Shown: positions 15,751 through 23,648, counted from the first letter of the stretch. The stretch is 37,397 bases of DNA from Chloroflexota bacterium (GCA_035652535.1 DASRDP010000025.1:1-37397); one strand, 5' to 3'. A program made the numbers and translations. Notes: generated by a model from the sequence alone, not told the origin.

Positions 15751-17076
15751 TTAGGGACGCGCGAGCGCGCGGTTCGCCTTCTCCACGATCTGCTGCTGCG
15801 CCTGCGCCGCGGTGAGCTGGCCGGTCATGATGCCGGTGATCCCATCCTGGATGATCTGGCGGACCTCTTGCCATCCGCGCACGCTGGGCTCGACCCTTGC
15901 CCACTTTGCGACGTCGAGAGCCGCTTTGAAGTGGGGGTTCTCGTTCAGATATCGAGAGGCGTCCGGTGTCTCGACCGCCGACTGCCGCACCGGGAAGTAG
16001 CCGTTCGACGGGTCCAGCCCCCATCGGGCGGTGACCTCAGGTTTCGTGAAGTACTTCACGAATAGCCACGCGGCGAGCTGCTTCTGCGGCGTTGACTTCA
16101 GGATGCTGACGTTTGCGCCGAACAGCACGGTCGCCTTTTTGTCGGTGGTGCCCTGCGGAATGATGCTGACTTCCCACTTGTGGTTGTCGGCGAAGCCCGC
16201 GCTAAGCCGGGGAATGTTGGTGCTGGAGCGAATCATGTACAGCGCTTTGCCGGAGAGGAGATCGTTCTGGTCGTCAGTACCCTGGACCTGGTACGCGAGC
16301 TTTTCCCGTGCAAGGGTTTCGTAGAGCTGCAGCGTCTTTGTCGTCGCCGGCTCATCGAGTCGTGTCTTTTTCCCGTCCGCGCTGACGAGCTCTCCGCCGT
16401 AGCTGTAGACGATCGCGTCGAAGGTTGAGGCGTCGATGGACATGGCGTAGCATTGGCGGCTCGCCGCGACCGCCTTCCGACAATGGTCGATGAATTCGTC
16501 CCACGTCGCGGCCGGATGATCGAAGCCCAGCGATCGGAGCACGTCCATGTTGGTGAACAGCACCAGGTCGCTCTTTGTGTACGGAAACGTCAGTGCCTTC
16601 CCACCGTACTGCGGGAACTTGATCGCCTCCATGAATGAGGACGTGTAGTCCTGGAGCTCCTGGTTGCTGAGGCCGTAGGCTGCGCTATGAATGTAGTCGT
16701 CGAAGGGGATGAGCGCGCCGGCCTCGTAGTACTCGGCTGCCTGGCTCTCGTAAGCGGCCACGAGGTCCGGCGCGGCGTTCGCCTGGATGGCCGAGAGCGT
16801 CTTCTGGTACAGCTTGTCATAATCTCCGACGCTTTCCGCCCGGATTCGAATGTTTGGATTCTCCGCCATGAACTCGTCGATGATCTGCTGCTGAAGGACT
16901 TCCGAGTCTCCAACCTGTCGATGCCAGAACAGCAGCTCGACAGGCTGCGTAATGCGCACGGCGTCGACGTTTCCCGCAGTCGGAAGCTGGCCGGGCGCTC
17001 CGCCTCCGCCGCCGCACGCCGTCAGCAAGGCGAGGCCCAGCACGAATGACATCTCGACGAACCGAATCGGCCTCAT
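15751..17076 (-). CDS. ABC transporter sugar-type substrate-binding lipoprotein (family 1)
   Basis: A 441-residue MalE/UgpB-like binding protein. The signal peptide ends in lipobox LTAC, with Cys21 followed by a run of glycines typical of lipoprotein linkers. The core shows VELLFWHRQVGDSE, PDLVAAYESQAAEYYEAGALIPFD (in two parts), a KSDLVLFTNMDVLRSLG segment and the late KYFTKPEVTARWGLDPSNGYFP region, all usual in family-1 proteins. The frame is open far upstream, but ATG 17076 lies 2 bp after the stop of the permease gene and begins the signal peptide, so it is the real start. It is the last gene of a four-gene operon (20148 to 15751). The ligand is probably a mono- or oligosaccharide or glycerol-phosphate-like compound. 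Confidence 0.92.
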   Translation of the reverse strand: MRPIRFVEMSFVLGLALLTACGGGGGAPGQLPTAGNVDAVRITQPVELLFWHRQVGDSEVLQQQIIDEFMAENPNIRIRAESVGDYDKLYQKTLSAIQANAAPDLVAAYESQAAEYYEAGALIPFDDYIHSAAYGLSNQELQDYTSSFMEAIKFPQYGGKALTFPYTKSDLVLFTNMDVLRSLGFDHPAATWDEFIDHCRKAVAASRQCYAMSIDASTFDAIVYSYGGELVSADGKKTRLDEPATTKTLQLYETLAREKLAYQVQGTDDQNDLLSGKALYMIRSSTNIPRLSAGFADNHKWEVSIIPQGTTDKKATVLFGANVSILKSTPQKQLAAWLFVKYFTKPEVTARWGLDPSNGYFPVRQSAVETPDASRYLNENPHFKAALDVAKWARVEPSVRGWQEVRQIIQDGITGIMTGQLTAAQAQQQIVEKANRALARP

Positions 17077-17078
17077 GG

Positions 17079-17996
17079 TCAGCCTTTGAGCCCCGAACGC
17101 GAAGCCGCGTCGATGAAGTATCGCTGGGCGAAAAGAAAGATGGCCAGCATCGGGGCCATCGTCAGCGTCGCCGCCGCCATCCAGAGGTGGTACTGGACAC
17201 GTGCGTCCGATTGGAACGCGGCGAGCCCCACCTGCAGGAGCCGCATGTTCGGGCTCCCGGTGACGATCAGGGGCCAGAGTAGCGCGTTCCACGCTCCATG
17301 AAAGGTGAGCAAGCCCACGGTGATCAGGCCGGGTCGCGCCATGGGGACCGCCACGCGCCAGAGGAAGCCGAAGCGACCACAGCCGTCGATCTGAGCGGCA
17401 TCCCACAGCTCGTCGGGGATCGACAGGAAGAACTGGCGAAGCAAGAAGATGGCGAACACGCTCGTCATCCATGGAACGATGAGCGCCAGGTACGTGTCGT
17501 ACCAGCCCAGGTTCTTGAGAATGATGAAGTCGGGCACCAGGAGCACTTCGACCGGAATCATCATCGTGCCGAGAAAGCAGATGAAGAGGAGATTCTTCCC
17601 CGGAAACGGAATGCGGGCGAAGGCATACGCGGCGAGCGAGCCGGTGACGAGCACGCTTGCTGTCTGTCCGGTTGCGACGACCACGGTGTTCAGCAGGTAG
17701 CGGCCAAAGGGCGCTGCCTGCCATGCGCGCCCAAAGTTGTCCCACATCCACACAGTGGGCCAAAGGGTCGGCGGAAAGGCGCTTGCCTCCTCGAGACCTT
17801 TCAGCGCCGTCGTCAGCATCCAGTAGAAGGGGAAGAGCATGAGGGCGCCGCCCAGGATGAGGGGCAGGTGCAGGAGCCACGAGCCCACGACTCGGCGTGG
17901 CCTGCGTCGCTCCTCGCCCGACCGGCTGACCGACAGAGAGACGGCCGCTGGCCCGCTGGGGGCCCGTCGCGTGACACGGGGAAGGGTGGTCTGCAT
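17079..17996 (-). CDS. Sugar ABC transporter permease, MalG type
   Basis: A 305-residue inner-membrane permease with six hydrophobic segments. A cytoplasmic N-terminal stretch rich in Arg (1-37) comes first. The EAA loop that docks on the ATPase is seen as DELWDAAQIDGCGRFG (195-210), followed by VAVPMARPGL. ATG 17996, with AGAGGGG upstream, is preferred; GTG 18023 would overlap the upstream gene and has no ribosome site. The gene lies 10 bp after the MalF-type permease and 2 bp before the binding protein. Together with the ATPase at 19024 it completes a CUT1-type importer. Confidence 0.92.
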   Translation of the reverse strand: MQTTLPRVTRRAPSGPAAVSLSVSRSGEERRRPRRVVGSWLLHLPLILGGALMLFPFYWMLTTALKGLEEASAFPPTLWPTVWMWDNFGRAWQAAPFGRYLLNTVVVATGQTASVLVTGSLAAYAFARIPFPGKNLLFICFLGTMMIPVEVLLVPDFIILKNLGWYDTYLALIVPWMTSVFAIFLLRQFFLSIPDELWDAAQIDGCGRFGFLWRVAVPMARPGLITVGLLTFHGAWNALLWPLIVTGSPNMRLLQVGLAAFQSDARVQYHLWMAAATLTMAPMLAIFLFAQRYFIDAASRSGLKG

Positions 17997-18006
17997 CGTG
18001 CCCCTC

Positions 18007-18996
18007 TTACTGATAGTGGACACGGGGCCCCAGGACCCGAACCTGGACGATGGTGAGACCGAGCACGATGAAGAACAACAAGAAGGCGACCGCGGACGCG
18101 TATCCGAGCCGCGTGAATTCGAAGAAGTTCTGGAAGATGTACATGGTCGCGTTCCGCGTGGTTCCGAGCGGACCGCCGTGGGTTGGATCGGTCATCACGT
18201 AAATGCTGCTGAAGCTTTGGAATGCGCCGATTGTCGAAACGACCATGAGAAAGAACAAGGTCGGCGAGAGAAGTGGAAGCGTGACGTGGCGCAGGATGCC
18301 CCATGACCCCGCGCCGTCGATGCGGGCGGCGTCATAGACCTCGCCAGGTATGTTGGCGAGGCCTGCAAGCACCACGACGATGCTAAACCCGATGGTGTGC
18401 CACACGGTGAAAACGATGATGCAGACGAGCGCCAGGCTCGGCCCCGCAAGCCACGCCGGCGGCGCGACCCCAAAGGGTTGCAGAAGCAGCTCGACGACGC
18501 CCCGGGGCTCCAGAAGCCACTGTTGAGCGGGAACACCGATGAGACCCAGCCCGAAGTTCAAGATCCCGTATTGGGCGTGGAAGATCCATCGCCAGACGAG
18601 CGCCGCTGCGACGACCGGCGTGACGTACGGAAGGAAGTACACGAGCCGATAGAGCACGCGGCCTCGGATGCGTTGCGATAGGGCGTAACCGATCGCAGTC
18701 GATAGCACAAGGTTGGCGACGATGACGCCCAGCGCGTAGTAGACGGTGACTTTCAGCGAGTCCCAAAACTCTGGATTTGTCAGCGCATTGGCGTAGTTCG
18801 CGAGGCCGGTGAACCCTCCTTGCTGGATACGCCAATTGAACAGGCTGATGTAGAAGGCGTAGAAGATCGGCAAGAAATGAAAGGCGAGGAGGATGACAAA
18901 GGCCGGCAGGACGTACAGGTACGCTTGGAAAGCCCCTCTGCCTTGCGCCGCTCCGTCGCTCTGAAGTGCCAGCTTCACGGCCGAGCGCCGGGCCAT
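18007..18996 (-). CDS. Sugar ABC transporter permease, MalF type
   Basis: A 329-residue inner-membrane permease of the CUT1 (MalF/UgpA) class. The first membrane segment is at about 25-53, with a PAFVILLAFHFLPIFYAFYI core, and five more follow. The EAA loop is DAARIDGAGSWGILRHVTLP (222-241). The insert between about 140 and 185 is longer and less hydrophobic than in many relatives. It pairs with the MalG-type permease 10 bp downstream and follows the ATPase gene by 27 bp. The ribosome site before ATG 18996 is weak, which may point to translation coupled to the upstream gene. Confidence 0.92.
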   Translation of the reverse strand: MARRSAVKLALQSDGAAQGRGAFQAYLYVLPAFVILLAFHFLPIFYAFYISLFNWRIQQGGFTGLANYANALTNPEFWDSLKVTVYYALGVIVANLVLSTAIGYALSQRIRGRVLYRLVYFLPYVTPVVAAALVWRWIFHAQYGILNFGLGLIGVPAQQWLLEPRGVVELLLQPFGVAPPAWLAGPSLALVCIIVFTVWHTIGFSIVVVLAGLANIPGEVYDAARIDGAGSWGILRHVTLPLLSPTLFFLMVVSTIGAFQSFSSIYVMTDPTHGGPLGTTRNATMYIFQNFFEFTRLGYASAVAFLLFFIVLGLTIVQVRVLGPRVHYQ

Positions 18997-19023
18997 CGTG
19001 TGTGCGATCGCTCGTCTCGCGCG

Positions 19024-20148
19024 TTACACATGAACGGTCACGCCCGCTCCGCTACCCGCGCCTGACTCCAACCGACCGCCAGACTCCGGGTCGAAGAAGA
19101 TGGCGCGGTTCGGTTCGACGGATATCGCCATGTGATCACCCACGGTGACGCGCATCCTCGGATCGACGCGCGCGACGAAGCGCGTATCCCCGGCGCATAG
19201 ATGGACGAGCTGCTCGCTGCCGAGCGGCTCGACGACGTCGACGGTTGCACGGCCAACGTTCCCACCACCGGACGATTGGCTTGGCGTGACTTGGACCGCT
19301 TCGGGGCGGACGCCGACGATGACCGCGTCTCCCTCGCTCCGGGCGATTCCGGGAGCGAGTGGGACTGAGAAGGTGTCCGTCTCAGCGCGAAGAGCGCCGG
19401 CGTGTGCGTGTACGCGCCCCGGGAAGAAGTTCATGCCGGGGCTTCCGATGAAACCGCCGACGAACAAGTTGGACGGGGAATCGTAGATCCGTTGCGGCTG
19501 GTCCACCTGCTGGATCGAGCCGGAGCGAATGACCGCGACCCGGTCCGCCATCGTCATCGCCTCTGTTTGATCGTGCGTGACGTAAATCACCGTTGCCTCA
19601 AGGCGCCGCTGAAGCTTCACGATCTCCGACCGTGTTTGCAGGCGTAGCTGTGCATCCAGGTTCGAGAGCGGCTCGTCCATGAGGAAGACCTGCGGCTCGC
19701 GGACGATGGCTCGGGCGAGCGCCACACGCTGGCGCTCGCCGCCGGAGAGCTGCCGAGGCTTGCGCTGGAGCAAGCGCTCCAGGTCCAGCATCGCCGCCGC
19801 TGCGCGCACCCGACGATCGATCTCGGCCCGAGGCGTCTTCCGCATCCGGAGGCCGAACGCCATGTTGTCGTATACGCTCATATGCGGGTAGAGGGCGTAA
19901 TTCTGAAAGACCATCGCGACGTCGCGGTCGCGCGGCGGGAGGGCGTTGACGGGGCGGTTGCCGATCACGATCTCGCCTGCGCTGGGCTCCTCGAGGCCGG
20001 AGATCAGGCGCAAGATCGTGCTCTTCCCGCAGCCCGACGGCCCGAGGAGGACCATGAACTCGCCGTCCTCGACGTCGAGGGAGACGTCGTCGACGGCGGT
20101 TACGACGCCGAATCGCTTCGTAACGCCGCGCATCTGTACGCTGGCCAA
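19024..20148 (-). CDS. Sugar ABC transporter ATP-binding protein (MalK/UgpC type)
   Basis: A 374-residue ATPase that powers import through the two permeases downstream. Visible motifs: Walker A GPSGCGKST (36-44), Q-loop Gln82, signature LSGGERQR (134-141), Walker B VFLMDEP (154-160) and switch His192. A C-terminal OB/TOBE region (about 235-374) is typical of MalK-like regulators. The likely start is TTG 20148, with AGGGGG eight bases before it; ATG 20133 is in frame but has no ribosome site and would trim strand 1. It is the first gene of the operon and is divergent from the methyltransferase gene across 119 bp. In some species such ATPases serve several importers, but a full cassette is present here. 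Confidence 0.95.
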   Translation of the reverse strand: MASVQMRGVTKRFGVVTAVDDVSLDVEDGEFMVLLGPSGCGKSTILRLISGLEEPSAGEIVIGNRPVNALPPRDRDVAMVFQNYALYPHMSVYDNMAFGLRMRKTPRAEIDRRVRAAAAMLDLERLLQRKPRQLSGGERQRVALARAIVREPQVFLMDEPLSNLDAQLRLQTRSEIVKLQRRLEATVIYVTHDQTEAMTMADRVAVIRSGSIQQVDQPQRIYDSPSNLFVGGFIGSPGMNFFPGRVHAHAGALRAETDTFSVPLAPGIARSEGDAVIVGVRPEAVQVTPSQSSGGGNVGRATVDVVEPLGSEQLVHLCAGDTRFVARVDPRMRVTVGDHMAISVEPNRAIFFDPESGGRLESGAGSGAGVTVHV

Positions 20149-20203
20149 CGATGCTGCCCCCTGTGGACGATTCCGTCGATGGCGATATGAGCCGCCCGGC
20201 CCA

Positions 20204-20239
20204 AGTATACGGAGCGCGTGCCGAGCAGTTCTCTATACT
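20204..20239. promoter_or_regulatory. Divergent pair of TATACT -10-like elements
   Basis: TATACT occurs on the plus strand at 20234-20239 and, mirrored, on the minus strand at 20204-20209, with 24 bp between. They point away from each other toward the methyltransferase gene and the ABC operon. The matching -35 boxes are poor, so activators may be needed. The mirror arrangement could also be an operator. Confidence 0.4.
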
Positions 20240-20267
20240 GCCGGGGAGTGAATTTGCGGGGTGGAGG

Positions 20268-21440
20268 ATGGTGGACGCCAGCCGCGATTTGGCCCGCGCG
20301 CGTGTCGATCAGGTTGGGAGCCTCCTGCGTCCGTCGTGGCTGAAGGACGTCTATGCGCGCCACGGTCGGGGAGAGGCAACAGACGAGGAGCTGCGCGCCG
20401 CGCAGGACGAGGCCGTCCGAGCGGTCGTCGCGCGGCAGGAAGCGATCGGTTTCCCGATCGTCACCGACGGTGAGCTGCGGCGACTGAACTTTCAGGACAG
20501 CTTCTCCGTCTCGGTCAGCGGCTTCGCCGCGACGCCCAGCACCGCGCAGTTTCACGAGCAGCGGGTCGAGGGCGGCCGCCCGGGACAGCGCTGGGACCCG
20601 GGGTACGTGGGCGAAGGGCCTGCCGTGGTGCACCGTCGGCCGGTTGTGGAGCGGATCGCCCTGGCTCGAAATCTGCCGCTCGAAGAGTTCCGCTTCACTC
20701 ATGCGATTGCCCACGCGCCGGTCAAAGTTACCCTCATTGGTCCGGATAGGATCAGCCAGCGTTTCGACGCCGAGGGTTCGCGCGCCGTCTACTCGGACGT
20801 CCAGAGGTTCGTCGACGACGTCGTCCGAGTGGAACGGGCGATGATTCAACAACTTCAGGACGCCGGCTGCCCCTACGTCCAGATCGACGCGCCGGGCTAC
20901 ACCGCGTACGTGGATCCGCCGTCGCTGGCGCAGATGCGCGTGCGCGGCGAGGATCCTGACGCCGCCATGGCGCGGTCGATGGCCGCCGACAATGCCATCG
21001 TCGATTCGTTCCCCGGCCTCCTGTTCGGAATCCATCTCTGCCGCGGAAATCAGGCAGGTATGTGGCACCGCGAGGGGCACTACGATGCGATCGCGGAGCG
21101 ATTATTTTCCACGCTCCATCACCAGCGCTTCCTCCTCGAGTACGACACCGAGCGAGCGGGGAGCTTCGAGCCCCTGCGGTTCGTGCCGCGCGACAAGATG
21201 GTGGTGCTCGGCCTCGTCAGCACGAAATCCCCAGAGGTTGAAGCCGAGGACGAGCTGAAGCGACGAATCGAGGAGGCGAGCCGGTTCGTTTCCGTCGATC
21301 AGCTTGCCCTCAGCCCGCAGTGCGGCTTCGCGTCCGACATCGTGGGCAACCCGCTCAGTGAAGACGACCAATGGCGGAAGCTCGAGGTCGTTCTGGCGGT
21401 CGCTCGAGACGTGTGGGGCGCGCCGGCAGCGACCCAATAG
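20268..21440 (+). CDS. Cobalamin-independent methionine synthase (MetE) C-terminal-domain-like methyltransferase
   Basis: A 390-residue protein corresponding to the catalytic barrel of MetE/UROD-like enzymes, without the N-terminal half of full MetE. Zinc ligands line up: His256-x-Cys258 (GIHLCRGNQ), Glu291 (FLLEYDTE) and Cys352 (SPQCGFAS). The N-terminal DQVGSLLRP and VTDGELRR motifs are typical of the short MetE-like proteins. It may methylate homocysteine or another thiol, but short forms often lack shown methionine synthase activity; the methyl donor is unknown. ATG 20268 is chosen where similarity begins. The GGAGG there abuts the start, so GGGG at 20257 or the GTG at 20271 may be used instead; the exact start is uncertain. 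It is divergent from the sugar ABC operon and 113 bp upstream of tlpA. Confidence 0.85.
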   Translation: MVDASRDLARARVDQVGSLLRPSWLKDVYARHGRGEATDEELRAAQDEAVRAVVARQEAIGFPIVTDGELRRLNFQDSFSVSVSGFAATPSTAQFHEQRVEGGRPGQRWDPGYVGEGPAVVHRRPVVERIALARNLPLEEFRFTHAIAHAPVKVTLIGPDRISQRFDAEGSRAVYSDVQRFVDDVVRVERAMIQQLQDAGCPYVQIDAPGYTAYVDPPSLAQMRVRGEDPDAAMARSMAADNAIVDSFPGLLFGIHLCRGNQAGMWHREGHYDAIAERLFSTLHHQRFLLEYDTERAGSFEPLRFVPRDKMVVLGLVSTKSPEVEAEDELKRRIEEASRFVSVDQLALSPQCGFASDIVGNPLSEDDQWRKLEVVLAVARDVWGAPAATQ

Positions 21441-21540
21441 GTTGCCACGAGTGCTCCCCGTGGCTCATAACCATTTCGAGGGGCAGTGCAGCACGCGGTG
21501 GAAACAGAACCATCCGTCGCGCCGCGCCGTATTCCAACAT

Positions 21541-21546
21541 AGGAGG
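21541..21546 (+). promoter_or_regulatory. Strong Shine-Dalgarno site (AGGAGG) that sets a non-ATG start
   Basis: AGGAGG is the full anti-16S complement and lies 7 bases before CTG 21554 and 10 before ATT 21557. No ATG, GTG or TTG lies in frame nearby, so this site argues for a CTG (or ATT) start of the TlpA-like gene. Confidence 0.6.
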
Positions 21547-21553
21547 TCAGCTT

Positions 21554-22150
21554 CTGATTGTCGATCCCACCCGAGCGGCCAAGACCATCGCACGTCGTCG
21601 AGTAATCAACCGCACCGCTCTGGGGCTGCTCATTGCCAGTCTGGTTCTCGCGGCGTGCGCGTGCTCGTTTCTTCCCATTGGTGCGCCGCAGACCCCCACG
21701 AGCTCCGGCAAGGATTTCACCGTGGTCGCGTATCAGGGGCAGGACGTGTTTGGCGGCCAGGAGGTGAAATTCTCGAACGTGCTGGGTCGGGGGAAGCCAA
21801 TTGTTCTCAACTTCTGGGGCGGGAAATGCCCGCCGTGCCGGGCCGAGATGCCAGAGTTTCAGAAGGTCGCCGACGACTTTGCGGGCAAAGTGACCTTCGT
21901 CGGCATCGACGTCGGCCCGTTCACCGGATTGGGGACCCACGATGACGCTCAGAAGCTTTTGAAAGATCTCGGAATCCGCTACCCTGCGGGATACGCCGTT
22001 GACCCGTCGCCGCTCCAGCCGTACGGGGTTCGCGCCATGCCGACGACGGTGTACATTAGCGCAAAGGGCGACATCGTAGACACCGTGAATGGCGCGGTCC
22101 GCGAGCCGCAGCTCCGCGCGGCCGTTCAAGAACTGCTGGGCGCCACATGA
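21554..22150 (+). CDS. TlpA-like thioredoxin-fold lipoprotein, probable CTG start
   Basis: A 198-residue extracytoplasmic thiol-disulfide protein. A signal peptide with Arg-rich start (RRRVINR, 14-20) and hydrophobic core ends in lipobox LAAC (Cys35). The thioredoxin domain has the active site WGGKCPPCRAEMP with Cys92 and Cys95, then FVGIDVG and the cis-Pro loop VRAMPTTVYIS. It could reduce disulfides outside the membrane with electrons passed by CcdA, whose gene overlaps its stop codon (ATGA). The start is unusual: CTG 21554 has AGGAGG 7 bases upstream, while the only in-frame ATG (21371) lies inside the previous gene. ATT 21557 or a sequencing error that hides an ATG are alternatives. The fold and role as a CcdA partner are well supported. 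Confidence 0.88.
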   Translation: MIVDPTRAAKTIARRRVINRTALGLLIASLVLAACACSFLPIGAPQTPTSSGKDFTVVAYQGQDVFGGQEVKFSNVLGRGKPIVLNFWGGKCPPCRAEMPEFQKVADDFAGKVTFVGIDVGPFTGLGTHDDAQKLLKDLGIRYPAGYAVDPSPLQPYGVRAMPTTVYISAKGDIVDTVNGAVREPQLRAAVQELLGAT

Positions 22151-23037
22151 TCTCAGCCCGCGTCCCACAGGAGCGCATGGGCCTCGCGGTTTCGGCAGCC
22201 GTGCTGCTGGGCGCGGGGTTGGCCGCGATCGTGACGGGGCCCCACCTCGGCCAGATCAATGGCGGAGTCGAGTCCGTTTCGTCGATCTCGGGTTCTGCGC
22301 TCGGCCGCCTGGCAAACGTTCTGCCTTTCGGCTACGCCTTTGGCGCGGGCATGGTCGCGGCGGTGAACCCGTGCGGCTTCGCGCTCCTTCCTGCCTACCT
22401 CGCGCTGTTTGTCGGAGCAGCGGGGGAGGCTGGCGCATCGCGTGGCTTCTTCCCACGTCTTGGGCAGGCGTTCCTGGTGAGCGGGGTGATGACGGCCGGG
22501 TTCGTCCTGGTATTTGGCGGCGCGGGGCTTGCCCTCGGCGCTGCCTCGTCGATGCTGACCGCGTTCCTTCCGTGGATCGGGCTCGTCGTGGGAGTCGGGC
22601 TGATCGGCGCGGGCGGACGAATGGTGGCGGGGATCGGGCTGTATACGAACCTGGGCGACCGCATCGCCGATCGCCTGGGCTCGCGGTCGACGGAGCCGGG
22701 TCCCCGCGGCTATTTCGCGTACGGGCTTGCGTACGCTGCAGCATCCCTCAGCTGCGCGCTCCCCATCTTCCTTGGCGTCGTAGCCGGCGCGCTCGCGACG
22801 GGCGGCGCGGCCTCGGCGACGTTCCAGTTCGTTCTCTATGCCCTGGGAATGGGGACGGTCGTGACGGCGCTGACGGCCAGCATTGCCCTCGTTCGTTTCG
22901 GGATTGTGAATCGCGCTCGATCCCTCGTGCGATTCGTCGAACCGGCGAGCGGGGCGCTTCTCCTCCTCGCCGGCGGCTACGTCGTCTACTACTGGCTCAC
23001 GCTCGGCGGCATCCTGCAGAGCTGGCGCCCGGGATAA
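22147..23037 (+). CDS. ccdA: CcdA/DsbD-like transmembrane thiol-disulfide transporter
   Basis: A 296-residue membrane protein that carries reducing power across the membrane, from cytoplasmic thioredoxin to extracytoplasmic thioredoxin-like proteins. The two redox cysteines appear in their family settings: Cys76 in NPCGFALLPAYLALF and Cys203 in SLSCALPIF. There are about six to seven hydrophobic segments, and an extra one near the N-terminus (12-30) precedes the core. Its ATG overlaps the TGA of the TlpA-like gene, which indicates translational coupling and joint function. Likely clients are the TlpA-like protein and, by inference, the redoxin lipoprotein encoded convergently 20 bp away. A role in cytochrome c maturation is the classic alternative, but no ccm or ccs gene is nearby. 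Confidence 0.92.
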   Translation: MISARVPQERMGLAVSAAVLLGAGLAAIVTGPHLGQINGGVESVSSISGSALGRLANVLPFGYAFGAGMVAAVNPCGFALLPAYLALFVGAAGEAGASRGFFPRLGQAFLVSGVMTAGFVLVFGGAGLALGAASSMLTAFLPWIGLVVGVGLIGAGGRMVAGIGLYTNLGDRIADRLGSRSTEPGPRGYFAYGLAYAAASLSCALPIFLGVVAGALATGGAASATFQFVLYALGMGTVVTALTASIALVRFGIVNRARSLVRFVEPASGALLLLAGGYVVYYWLTLGGILQSWRPG

Positions 23038-23044
23038 CGCGCGG

Positions 23045-23068
23045 CCGACGACTTCGCTCAGTCGTCGG
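23045..23068. terminator. Hairpin between the convergent ccdA and redoxin genes
   Basis: A perfect 8-bp stem (CCGACGAC at 23045-23052 with GTCGTCGG at 23061-23068) encloses an 8-nt loop. It overlaps the last codons of the redoxin gene and lies 7 bp after the ccdA stop. It could end transcription in both directions, though no T-tract follows. Confidence 0.5.
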
Positions 23069-23648
23069 TCGTCGACTGCACCGGCTGCAGGATGCGGCAG
23101 GCGTCGAGACCGGGATCCACGTTGATCGAGTCCTTGTCCTGAAGGATCGAGCGAATGACGCCGTCCGCGTCGATGGTGAAGGTCGTCCGCTTGACCAGGT
23201 GGCGGCTCGCGTCGTAGACGCCGTATTCGCTGGCGACTTCGGCCGTCCAGTCTGAGAGCACAGGAAGCGTCGTTCCGATCGAGTCGGCGAAGGCGCGGGC
23301 GACGTACGGATTTTCCTGGATGATTCCCAGCACCTGCGCATTGGCTTGGTTGAACTCGGACTCACGGTCCGAGTAATTCGTCAGCTCCTCTGTTCAGCCC
23401 CCGCTGAAGGCCCAGACATAGAAGGCAAGCTGGACCGTCTTTCCTCGGAAGTCGCTGAGCGTGACGCGGTTGCGATTCTGGTCCTGCAGGGTAAAGTCGG
23501 GTGCGATGTCACCGACCGCGAGCTGGTGGCGCGGTGCGCTTGTGGACTGCGCCGTCGCGGGCGCCGAGGCGCTCGGGGCGGTGATCGGTTGGCACGCCGC
23601 GACCACGATCGAGGCGAGAAGCGCAATCATGATCCATCGATGAGCCAT
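23058..23648 (-). CDS. Putative selenoprotein: peroxiredoxin-like lipoprotein with in-frame TGA (Sec85) at the catalytic position
   Basis: Read through its single internal TGA (23394-23396), this frame encodes a 196-residue AhpC/TSA-Bcp-type redoxin. It has a signal peptide with lipobox VAAC (Cys19), a Ser/Ala/Pro/Thr-rich linker (20-40), then [12 protein letters not shown] and VTLSDFRGK. Next come FYVWAFSGG-[TGA]-TEEL (76-89), VLGIIQENP and the C-terminal [19 protein letters not shown] aligns with the family pattern F(T/S)xxC-T-x-EL, so the TGA replaces the peroxidatic cysteine exactly, and 111 residues of matching family sequence follow in the same frame. Cys184 is the only candidate resolving residue in the mature domain apart from the lipid-anchor Cys19. 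ATG 23648 has GAGG 8 bases upstream. It would reduce peroxides outside the membrane. A nonsense mutation of a Cys codon is the alternative. Confidence 0.78.
23354..23374 (-). promoter_or_regulatory. Candidate bacterial SECIS hairpin downstream of the in-frame TGA
   Basis: In the redoxin mRNA, ACUCGGAC and GUCCGAGU form a perfect 8-bp stem with the 5-nt loop CGUGA. The stem starts 20 nt, and the loop 28 nt, after the UGA. Bacterial SECIS elements lie within the coding region shortly after the UGA and carry a G early in the loop; here the second loop base is G. No covariation evidence is available. Confidence 0.6.

Noticed and set aside
22997-23396. Explaining the split redoxin by a frameshift or sequencing indel
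   Set aside because: Both halves lie in the same frame and join through a single TGA codon, so no base needs to be added or removed. A substitution of a Cys codon remains the only simple alternative.
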